Part shown: positions 42,288 through 48,561 of the stretch, piece after piece
Position numbering within the stretch: position 1 is the stretch's first letter
Layout of the letters: each line of letters begins with the position of its first letter
Assembly (NCBI GenBank): GCA_024696945.1
Contig: JAILGF010000214.1
Location: 1-48,561, forward strand
Direction: 5' to 3'
Length of the DNA stretch: 48,561 nt
From: Lachnospiraceae bacterium
GTDB lineage: Bacteria > Bacillota > Clostridia > Lachnospirales > Lachnospiraceae
Notes under the pieces: model-generated
What the model was told of the DNA's origin: nothing
Seen by the model: the letters and a program-made list of their open reading frames with translations, nothing else
Databases searched by the model: none
Position numbers and translations under genes: made by a program

Positions 42288-44312
42288 ATGACATTTGAAA
42301 ATCAGAACGGAGCACTTGTCTGTTACAAGAGCGGAGAACAGTTAAGGATCGAACCCTGGGGAAATGACTCGCTGAGAGTCAGGGCAACAATGCAAAATGA
42401 ATTCACCGGAAAAGACTGGGCTCTTACAGAGAAAATAGATAAAGGAAATGCTGAGATCATAATCGGCGAAGAAGATTTCTGGGTTGGCGACGGAAACATT
42501 TCAAAGCAGCCGGTTGCGACAATAATAAACGGCCGTGTAAAAGCGGTTGTTAATTTCGCAGGAGTTATAACCTTATATAAAGACGGAAATATGATCTTAA
42601 GGGAATATTTCCGTTCATACGGTGGAACTCTTTCAAAGGAGAGCAGATGCCTTAAGATCGTTAACCGTGAGTGGAAGGGTATCATTGGCGGCAGCGAGTA
42701 CTTACTTAATGTAAAATTTGAAAGCAACAAAGGTGAGAAACTGTTTGGTATGGGTCAGTACCAGCAGGAGAATATGGAGCTCAAGGGCTGCGTATTGGAG
42801 CTTGCACAGCGCAACTCACAGATATCCGTTCCGTTTGCCGTTTCATCTCTGGGGTATGGCTTTTTATGGAATAACCCTGCAGTAGGCCGCGTTACTTTCG
42901 GAAACAACTATTATGAGTGGATAGCACGTGCTACAAAGGAAATGGACTACTGGATAACCGTAGCCGATACTCCTAAGAAAATTCTTGAAAACTACACCGG
43001 AGCAACCGGACGTGCCGACATGTTCCCTGAAGACCTTATGGGACTCTGGCAGTGTAAGCTCCGTTACAGAACTCAGGATGAGGTTCTGGAGGTTGCCCGT
43101 AAGTACAAAGCAGAGGGAATAAAGATCGACCAGATTGTCATCGATTTCTTCCACTGGACCGTACAGGGAGACTGGAAATTTGACAAGACCTACTGGCCGG
43201 ATCCCAAGGCTATGGTAGATGAGCTTCATTCCATGGGCATCAAGGTTATCGTTTCGGTTTGGCCTTCGGTTGACAGAAAGAGTGAGAACTTCTATCCCAT
43301 GATGGAAAAGGGCCTGCTTATCAAGACCGAACGCGGTGCCGCACAGACCTATGATTATCAAGGAGACTGTGTAGAGATCGATCCTTTTAATCCCGAAACC
43401 AGAAAATATGTATGGGAGAAATGCAAGCAGAATTATTACGATTTCGGGATCGATGCGTTCTGGCTGGATAATTCCGAGCCCGATTACGGAGTATATGATT
43501 TTGAAAATTACCGTTACTGTGACGGTCCTGCTCTTTCAATTTCAAATATGTATCCTCAGATGTACAGCAGGGTATTCTATGATGAAATGAGCAAGCTCGG
43601 CAAGCCTGTTGTTAATCTCCTAAGATGCGCATGGGCCGGCTCACAGAAATACGGAAACGTAGTATGGTCAGGCGATGTGCCTTCAACCTTTGAAGCATTC
43701 CGTGATCAGCTTCAGTGCGGACTCAATATGGGTCTTGCCGGTATTCCCTGGTGGACCACCGATATCGGCGGCTTCATGACAGACGATGTTAACGATCCTG
43801 ATTTCAGACAGCTTCTCATTCGCTGGTATCAGTTCGCTGTATATTCGGCAGTGCTTCGTATGCACGGAGACAGAGGCCCTTACAATATCCCGCCTCTTGA
43901 CACTCGTGACTGGGGTGGCGGATATCTTCACACAGGACAGCCCAATGAGCTCTGGAGTTATGGCGAGGATAATTATGCCATAATGAAGAAGTATTACGAT
44001 ATAAGGATCGAGCTGCATGACTATATCAAGTCACTGTACGAAGAAGCTCATACAAACGGTTCGCCGCTTATCCGTCCCATGTTCTATGAGTTCCCGGATG
44101 ATCCAAAGTGCTGGGAGATGCAGGACCAGTACATGTTCGGGTCAAAATATCTGGTAGCACCTGTTATGCACCTGAATGAGTTCAAACGTGAGGTTTACCT
44201 TCCTGCCGGAACATGGAAGCTCACTTCGATCGGTGAAATATTTGAAGGAGGCAGGACGGTCAACGTTGACGCCCCCATCGATTATATGCCTGTATTTGAA
44301 TCAGAGGGATAA
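42288..44312 (+). CDS. GH31 family alpha-glycosidase
   Basis: The 674-aa cytosolic enzyme (no signal peptide) has an N-terminal beta domain followed by a GH31 barrel. The catalytic nucleophile is Asp394 in FWLDNSEPD and the acid/base is Asp463 in WSGDVPSTFEAFR. Motifs IKIDQIVIDFFHW and IPWWTTDIGGF are typical. Members hydrolyse alpha-glucosides or alpha-xylosides; the WLDxSEP form does not by itself tell which. GGAGGAGG lies upstream of the ATG. It has its own possible promoter after the histidine kinase and is 4 bp before the AlkD-like gene. Confidence 0.93.
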   Translation: MTFENQNGALVCYKSGEQLRIEPWGNDSLRVRATMQNEFTGKDWALTEKIDKGNAEIIIGEEDFWVGDGNISKQPVATIINGRVKAVVNFAGVITLYKDGNMILREYFRSYGGTLSKESRCLKIVNREWKGIIGGSEYLLNVKFESNKGEKLFGMGQYQQENMELKGCVLELAQRNSQISVPFAVSSLGYGFLWNNPAVGRVTFGNNYYEWIARATKEMDYWITVADTPKKILENYTGATGRADMFPEDLMGLWQCKLRYRTQDEVLEVARKYKAEGIKIDQIVIDFFHWTVQGDWKFDKTYWPDPKAMVDELHSMGIKVIVSVWPSVDRKSENFYPMMEKGLLIKTERGAAQTYDYQGDCVEIDPFNPETRKYVWEKCKQNYYDFGIDAFWLDNSEPDYGVYDFENYRYCDGPALSISNMYPQMYSRVFYDEMSKLGKPVVNLLRCAWAGSQKYGNVVWSGDVPSTFEAFRDQLQCGLNMGLAGIPWWTTDIGGFMTDDVNDPDFRQLLIRWYQFAVYSAVLRMHGDRGPYNIPPLDTRDWGGGYLHTGQPNELWSYGEDNYAIMKKYYDIRIELHDYIKSLYEEAHTNGSPLIRPMFYEFPDDPKCWEMQDQYMFGSKYLVAPVMHLNEFKREVYLPAGTWKLTSIGEIFEGGRTVNVDAPIDYMPVFESEG

Positions 44313-44316
44313 AGCT

Positions 44317-44988
44317 ATGACGGTATATGAAGAATTGCTTCAGGTTAAAGATGATAAATACAGGGAGTTTCAAGCCAAGCTTGTTCCCAATATAGATCCT
44401 TCAACCATATTGGGGGTCAAAACTCCCCAGATGCGGAGTATTGCAAAAAAAGTATTTGACAGTGGCAGGAAGGACGAATTTCTAAAGACTCTTCCGCATA
44501 GATATTATGAAGAAAACCTCATCCATTTCTTTATCATCTCCCTGATCAAAGACTTTGACGAGTGTATAATGGCTGTGGAAAACTTTCTTCCGTATGTGGA
44601 TTGCTGGCCGGTATCGGATCAGGCTACACCGAAGTCCTTTAAGAAAAATCATGAGAAACTCTTGACATACATAAAAAAATGGATAGCTTCAGAGCATGTT
44701 TATACAGCAAGGTTCGGGATCCGTATGCTTATGAACGAATTTCTGGGGGATGACTTTAAAGAAGAGTATCTTGAACTGGCAGCTTCGGTCAAGGGCGACG
44801 ATTACTATATCAAGATGATGTTGGCATGGTACTTTGCGACGGCTCTGGCAAAAAGATATGATGAGAGCGTTAAATATATTGAAGAAAGAAAGCTGGATGA
44901 ATGGGTTCATAAGAAATCGATCCAGAAGGCGATAGAAAGCTATAGGGTAAGTGATGAGCATAAGGAGTATCTGAAGACGTTCCGCTAA
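44317..44988 (+). CDS. DNA alkylation repair (AlkD-like) protein
   Basis: The 223-aa all-helical HEAT-like protein has STILGVKTPQMRSIAKKV, the ALK repeat pattern, and YVDCWPVSDQATPKSF and WIASEHVYTARFGIRMLMNEF, which fit the AlkD/DNA_alkylation family that removes N3/N7-alkyl purines. The catalytic Asp and Trp of AlkD are probably in CWPVSDQ, but this is from pattern only. The ATG at 44317 is 4 bp after the GH31 stop, with AGAGGGATAAAG as ribosome site. It is followed by a 72-bp gap. Confidence 0.8.
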   Translation: MTVYEELLQVKDDKYREFQAKLVPNIDPSTILGVKTPQMRSIAKKVFDSGRKDEFLKTLPHRYYEENLIHFFIISLIKDFDECIMAVENFLPYVDCWPVSDQATPKSFKKNHEKLLTYIKKWIASEHVYTARFGIRMLMNEFLGDDFKEEYLELAASVKGDDYYIKMMLAWYFATALAKRYDESVKYIEERKLDEWVHKKSIQKAIESYRVSDEHKEYLKTFR

Positions 44989-45060
44989 ATCCTTTTTTAT
45001 CGGTACTGCAGCAGATACGGTATCGAAGAATGCATATGTCTGCGGGAAGGTATTTATAAG

Positions 45061-45693
45061 ATGACAGAAAATATAAAGGTATTTGTTCAGAACAGTATAA
45101 GGATCGCAACGGAAAAGGGAAAAGTATATGTTGATCCCTTCCAGATGAAGGAAGAGCCGCATGACGCAGCATTTATCCTCATTACACATGATCATTTCGA
45201 TCACTTCTCTCCGGAATCTATCGAGAAAGTGGCTTGCAAGAATACTACATTGGTTGTTCCTGAGAATATGGAAGCAAAAGCAAAGGAAGCAGCAGCTTTA
45301 GTAGCTAAAACCGTTACGGTTACACCGGGGATTTCCAAAAATGTTGATGGTCTGGAGCTGGAAACAGTTCCTTCCTATAATATAGGCAAGCCCTTCCATC
45401 CGAAGGAGGCAGGCTGGGTTGGCTACATTATCAAGACAGCTGGGAAACGTATCTATGTTGCGGGTGATACGGATGCCATTCCCGAAGCAAAGAACGTAAG
45501 GTGCGATGTTGCGCTTGTTCCCATAGGTGGGAAATATACTATGGATGCCGGAGAGGCAGCAGCCCTTGTCAATACCATAGAACCTGCGGTTGCAATCCCC
45601 GTACATTACGGCGGAGTTGTTGGTACACCGGAGGACGGGATAAGATTCCAAAAATCGGTAAAAGAATCCGTAAAAGTAGAAATTCAGATATGA
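45061..45693 (+). CDS. MBL-fold metal-dependent hydrolase
   Basis: The 210-aa protein carries the metallo-beta-lactamase fold HxHxDH as THDHFDHFS, then AGDTDAIPE and a late HYGG. It is of the UPF0173/UlaG-like single-domain type. The product or substrate is unknown. The start ATG 45061 has GGGAAGG before it. Its 3' end overlaps the minus-strand radical SAM gene by 10 bp (45684-45693). Confidence 0.87.
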   Translation: MTENIKVFVQNSIRIATEKGKVYVDPFQMKEEPHDAAFILITHDHFDHFSPESIEKVACKNTTLVVPENMEAKAKEAAALVAKTVTVTPGISKNVDGLELETVPSYNIGKPFHPKEAGWVGYIIKTAGKRIYVAGDTDAIPEAKNVRCDVALVPIGGKYTMDAGEAAALVNTIEPAVAIPVHYGGVVGTPEDGIRFQKSVKESVKVEIQI

Positions 45694-46556
45694 TAAAGAA
45701 CCTCCTTTTGAATACGGTTCCAGACATGCTTCTTGTCAGCACTCCAGAGGGGTGCAACAAGAAGCTTTTTGTCACCGTCACCGGTCAGTCTGTGGATTAC
45801 AATATTATCAGGGATGACATTTACACATTCTTTTAGGATATCTATATATTCATCCTCTGAAAGGATGCGGAGTTTTCCCTCGCGGTATTCTTTTTCCAGA
45901 TCGGTTCCCTTTAATATATGAAGTAATTGGAGCTTTATTCCGGTAGCTCCTGATTCGCAGACATATCTTACAGTGTCAAGAATATCTTCTTTTGCTTCAC
46001 CCGGAAGTCCTATTATCACATGGGTGATCACTTCGATATTTAATGAACGCAGCTTTTTTACGGCTTCAGAATATATCGGAAGCTCATATCCTCTTCGAAT
46101 ATATCGGGCAGATTTTTCGTGAACAGTCTGCAATCCAAGTTCAACCCATATCGGCTTAATAGTATTGCATTCAGACAAAAGGTCAAGGACTTCATCAGGA
46201 AGACAATCCGGTCTGGTGGCTATGGATAATGCAACAACGTCAGGATGATTAATGGCTTCTGTATATAAAGTTTTTAATCTTTCAACAGGAGCATAGGTCC
46301 CGGTAAAAGCCTGAAAATATGCTATATATTTCCCATTTGCGATCTTCTTTGCAACCTTTTCTTTAGCTCGCTCTATCTGTTCCGTAATACTTAACCTCGG
46401 ATCAGGCGTAAATTCTCCGCTTCCTCCCTCTGAACAGAAAATACAGCCTCTCGTATCGATTGTTCCGTCCCTATTTGGGCAGGTAAATCCGCCGTTCAGT
46501 GCGAGTTTATATACTTTGCATCCATATTTATGACGAAGATATTCATTAAGTAACAT
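45684..46556 (-). CDS. YhcC/YtqA-type radical SAM protein
   Basis: The 290-aa protein begins MLLNEYLRHKYG and has the radical SAM cluster cysteines in FTCPNRDGTIDTRGCIFCSEGG (a long first Cys spacing plus CxxC), then YIAYFQAFTGTYAPVERLK and VVALSIATRPDCLPDEVLDLL. This is the TIGR01212-type family, known from many Firmicutes and proteobacteria, without a firm reaction assigned to my knowledge. It has no SPASM or peptide-binding domain, so it is not a RiPP-type radical SAM. It is single and converges on the MBL gene. Confidence 0.9.
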   Translation of the reverse strand: MLLNEYLRHKYGCKVYKLALNGGFTCPNRDGTIDTRGCIFCSEGGSGEFTPDPRLSITEQIERAKEKVAKKIANGKYIAYFQAFTGTYAPVERLKTLYTEAINHPDVVALSIATRPDCLPDEVLDLLSECNTIKPIWVELGLQTVHEKSARYIRRGYELPIYSEAVKKLRSLNIEVITHVIIGLPGEAKEDILDTVRYVCESGATGIKLQLLHILKGTDLEKEYREGKLRILSEDEYIDILKECVNVIPDNIVIHRLTGDGDKKLLVAPLWSADKKHVWNRIQKEVLYHI

Positions 46557-46620
46557 TATGGTTGTATTCCTTGTATAGTGAAGATAGATTTATAAAAATT
46601 CTACAATGGTGAGATAGTAT

Positions 46621-46800
46621 TGTCAAGTTTATATATTAACGAAAGTTTTTACTTTTAAGCAACTCGTTATAACCACTGATGACGGGACATGGGACGCGTT
46701 TCTTGATTATCTAATTGTTGAAAAGGTCGGAGTCTCAGAAGCAATAGTTGACATCGCAAGGGCCCTGGCAGCAAATCTGGCAGCAGTGTTAAAAAAGTAA
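46621..46800 (+). pseudogene. Remnant open stretch without start codon
   Basis: From 46621 to a TAA at 46798-46800 one frame is open and reads as protein-like sequence: VITTDDGTWDAFLDYL, then GVSEAIVDIARALAANLAAVL and KK. No ATG, GTG or TTG start lies in frame after the stop at 46615-46617. This looks like the C-terminal part of a decayed small gene. I do not recognise the family. Confidence 0.35.
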
Positions 46801-46822
46801 TAAAAATATAAGAAGATGGTTA

Positions 46823-46851
46823 TTGACTTTATATGCGTTTGTAGTTATAAT
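46823..46851 (+). promoter_or_regulatory. Promoter of the c-di-GMP riboswitch transcript
   Basis: TTGACT (46823-46828) and perfect TATAAT (46846-46851) are 17 bp apart, so the RNA would start at about 46858, at the aptamer. Confidence 0.88.
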
Positions 46852-46858
46852 TATTTCT

Positions 46859-46968
46859 ATAAATATATATAAAAGCATTCGAAAGAGTGTGGCGCAAAAC
46901 CTACTATAGGGAGTAAAGGATTAAAAGGATGTTTCCGTATTTCTGCCAGTTGCACCATATTTGATTGG
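46859..46968 (+). ncRNA. Cyclic-di-GMP-I (GEMM-like) riboswitch aptamer
   Basis: P2 is a 5-bp stem CATTC/GAGTG closed by a GAAA tetraloop (46876-46889), the same hairpin as in the V. cholerae Vc2 riboswitch. It is followed by TGGCGCAAAACC (compare GGACGCAAAGCC). The P3 region has GGGAGTAAAGG, a variant of the tetraloop receptor strand, and the 3' GCCAGTTGC (46945-46953) corresponds to the conserved GCCxGGTTGC end. AAATAT at 46861 and ATATTT near 46957 can form P1. It is followed by a terminator hairpin. Match by eye, not by covariance search. Confidence 0.78.
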
Positions 46969-46973
46969 TAATT

Positions 46974-47010
46974 AAAGCATCGTTGCCCTTTGGTGGCGAT
47001 GCTTTAATTT
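46974..47010 (+). terminator. Riboswitch expression-platform terminator
   Basis: AAAGCATCG (46974-46982) pairs with CGATGCTTT (46997-47005), extended inside by G-T and C-G pairs, then AATTTG. Confidence 0.8.
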
Positions 47011-47044
47011 GTTATAACAAAATTATTTAAAGGAGAAGTCAGCT

Positions 47045-47492
47045 GTGAAAAAAAACGAACAAGGAAAACCTTAAGAGTCTGTCAGTACTTTACCTGATAT
47101 TTTTTATCGTTGGTATTGTATTGGTCCCGGTATTGGAATTCGTACCTGAGCTGTTGAGCAAAGTACAAGAGTATATTAAGCCGGGTAAACTGGATGTTGA
47201 TCCCAAGTATTATATTTATGCCACTCTTGGAATCCATGTATTGCTTGATTTATGGTACTTCTATCTGTGCAGACGATTCTGCTCGGGAAAGAGTAAGGGT
47301 ATCTTGTTGGCTATTTTATTAATTCTCAGTGTCGGCGGATACGTTGCCGGATTCCTGTTCTCCGGAGAGTCACTTACTTCAATACCTGCGATATTGGATA
47401 TTCTTGCTTTGGTTTTCTTCGTGCTTGCCAAAAAAATAAGGAATAAAATAATAAGCCTGCCGGAAGAAGAATGTGATATAGTTGGCCGCTAA
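47045..47492 (+). CDS. Small membrane protein gene, frame disrupted at an A8 run after the start
   Basis: AAAGGAG (47029-47035) lies 9 bp before GTG at 47045. The next bases are A8 (47048-47055). In the GTG frame a TAA is reached after 9 codons; removing one A joins the GTG to an open frame (about 148 codons) that ends at 47492 and encodes a start KKTNKENLKSL, a first helix LSVLYLIFFIVGIVLVPVLEF, then two more membrane helices (LGIHVLLDLWYFYLC and LLAILLILSVGGYVAGFLF) and a short charged tail. A TTG at 47121 is the only later start in frame, without a ribosome site. I do not recognise the family. It follows the c-di-GMP riboswitch. Confidence 0.65.
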
Positions 47493-47550
47493 AGGGACTA
47501 AAGGATTACAAGGATGTTGTCTATGTCAGCCGGTTGCATTTGATGATTGA
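47483..47550 (+). ncRNA. 5'-truncated second c-di-GMP-I-like aptamer
   Basis: GGGACTAAAGGATTACAAGGATGTT aligns with GGGAGTAAAGGATTAAAAGGATGTT of the first copy, in two parts of under 20 bases each that differ at only a few positions. TATG and GCCGGTTGC (47529-47537) are closer to the riboswitch consensus than the first copy. The GAAA hairpin and GCAAA segment are not present; that part is the coding end of the membrane protein gene, whose stop lies at 47490-47492. Confidence 0.55.
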
Positions 47551-47557
47551 TATAAAG

Positions 47558-47588
47558 GCATCGTAACTCTTTGGTTGCGGTGCTTTTT
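47558..47588 (+). terminator. Terminator of the second module
   Basis: GCATCGTAAC (47558-47567) pairs with GTTGCGGTGC (47574-47583, with G-T pairs) and is followed by T5 (47584-47588). It resembles the first module's terminator. Confidence 0.92.
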
Positions 47589-47631
47589 GCGTTAAATTTA
47601 TATTATACTTCGTAGGTAATAGGAAGGAAAA

Positions 47632-48306
47632 TTGGGACGAAATGAAAAAAACGGGAAAATGGTACTGTTTCAGAACGGATGGGGAAACGATGAGCCGTAT
47701 CTGGCGCATTTTCCGGCTTCAAAGGTTTTCAATGCAAGGGTAATAACAGGTTTTGAAAGGACTGCCCCCTGGATAACGAAGGTTACTGTACATAATGCTC
47801 CGATATTGCTTGGCTCACTGCACGGAGAAAATGCAAAAGGGCTTGAGGCACTAGCTAAGGCTATAAGCGGTTCGGGTATACCATCCGCGGTTTCGGATGA
47901 GCTTATTCAGGCACTGTGGGCGAAGATGCTTTATAACACAACCTTAAATCCGTTAGGCGCAATCATGAACATGAGCTATGGTGAGCTGGCGGCTTCAGGG
48001 CATTTGGTCGGCATTATGAACAGGCTTATTGAAGAAACCTTTGCCGTGATGAATGCTGCAGGATATAAGACATTTTGGAATAATGCGAAGGAGTATCAGG
48101 ATATTTTTTACAGTAAACTTGTACCGGATACATTTGCACATCGTGCATCAACCTTGCAGGATATCGAGAAATGTCAGAAGACGGAAATTGATACGTTAAA
48201 CGGTTGTATTCAAAGGATAGGGAAACAATACGGCATTCAGACGCCGACTCACGATATGATCGTTGAATTGATCAGGGGGATTGAAGATGTTCGTTGTGGG
48301 GGATAG
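47632..48306 (+). pseudogene. Ketopantoate reductase-like protein lacking the N-terminal NADP domain
   Basis: The 224-aa open frame begins at a TTG (GGAAGG upstream). The start aligns to the end of the Rossmann domain of PanE/ApbA proteins (VLFQNGWGND), followed by the full C-terminal helical domain, including LWAKMLYNTTLNPLGAIMN with its Lys, the EETFAVMNAAGY helix and the conserved DTLNG, GKQYGIQTPTHDMI end. The GxGxxG nucleotide-binding half (about 95 residues) is missing, and the preceding DNA is the riboswitch-like repeat, so it was probably lost by rearrangement. A functional short protein is not excluded. Confidence 0.78.
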
Positions 48307-48371
48307 AAATAGCGACATGGATATGTCCTGTGTTCCCCAGACATAAGGAGTTTGATTGGGAGTGTTTGTAA

Positions 48372-48561
48372 ATGATGACTTTTAGATTAGCAAAAAAAGA
48401 AGATTTGAAAGAAGTTTTTCAGCTGGCAGCGGAAGCCTTCTTTGAATATGATTTCTTTGGCAATTATGAAAAAGATTACAATAAAAGATGGCAATTTGTC
48501 TACGAAATGGAAAAAATATGCTTATGGGTGAATTATAAAAGAAATCAGTTGATTGTCGGCG
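48372..48561 (+). CDS. GNAT family N-acetyltransferase, N-terminal part (runs off the window)
   Basis: ATG at 48372 has TTGGGAG upstream. The first 63 codons read MMTFRLAKKEDLKEVFQLAAEAF and continue into EYDFFGNYEKDYN, the start pattern of GNAT N-acetyltransferases (residues that build the first beta strand and helix 1). The acetyl-CoA motif is beyond the window end, so the call is tentative. It lies 65 bp after the truncated ketopantoate reductase frame. Confidence 0.7.
   Translation, partial: MMTFRLAKKEDLKEVFQLAAEAFFEYDFFGNYEKDYNKRWQFVYEMEKICLWVNYKRNQLIVG

Noticed and set aside
45684..46556. Radical SAM protein as a RiPP enzyme for the leader-bearing protein
   Set aside because: It is of the YhcC/TIGR01212 type with no SPASM or RRE domain, 16 kb away and on the other strand.

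Overview
The window looks like chromosomal DNA of an anaerobic Firmicute, most likely a Lachnospiraceae (Butyrivibrio/Pseudobutyrivibrio/Roseburia type). The signs are strong Shine-Dalgarno sequences, sigma-A promoters, a T-box leader, Gram-positive LiaF-like and FakB/DegV-like proteins, and a class II aldolase, SerC and SerA typical of that family. Base composition is moderate, with AT-rich gaps. No tRNA, rRNA, CRISPR array, prophage or transposase gene was seen. The family placement is inference.

Region 1 (1-12.6 kb) is mostly housekeeping: the end of a class II fructose-bisphosphate aldolase, a Bax-inhibitor-1 membrane protein with an Asn/Gln/Tyr-rich tail, malQ, nadE and a lipid kinase in one operon, a LytTR regulator with a LiaF-like membrane protein, a secreted FN3/DUF6273-like protein, then a T-box controlled serC-serA pair and a convergent trxB.

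Region 2 (12.6-29.1 kb) starts with a 690-bp AT-rich gap carrying DnaA-box-like sites and a promoter. It is followed by one long co-directional exopolysaccharide locus: a PqqD-like peptide, an SDR-PelD fusion, PelE-like, a DUF2194/PelA-like protein, PelF, PelG, a DUF2304-like protein, GT4 and GT2 glycosyltransferases, a DUF4832-like protein, a large GT-C-like membrane protein and an NTP_transf_5 nucleotidyltransferase. This is a Gram-positive type Pel locus with extra parts. The PelD part keeps an RxxD c-di-GMP site, whereas its fused SDR domain has lost the catalytic Tyr and Lys.

Region 3 (29.1-35.5 kb) has its own strong promoter: a leader-bearing Cys-containing small protein, an ABC exporter, two membrane acyltransferases and a GGDEF diguanylate cyclase. 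Region 4 (35.5-46.6 kb) holds an SbcD/YhaO-like nuclease with a membrane-hairpin SbcC/YhaN-like ATPase, DegV, a phosphoesterase, a two-component system, a GH31 glycosidase, an AlkD-like protein, an MBL-fold hydrolase and a YhcC-type radical SAM protein.

Region 5 (46.6-48.6 kb) is the least ordinary. A consensus promoter drives a c-di-GMP-I (GEMM-like) riboswitch with a terminator, placed before a small membrane-protein gene whose frame is broken at an A8 run directly after its start codon. A second, 5'-truncated copy of the aptamer/terminator module sits at that gene's 3' end. It is followed by a ketopantoate reductase lacking its NADP domain and the start of a GNAT gene. With the diguanylate cyclase and the PelD receptor, the window contains a c-di-GMP synthesis, protein-sensing and RNA-sensing set.
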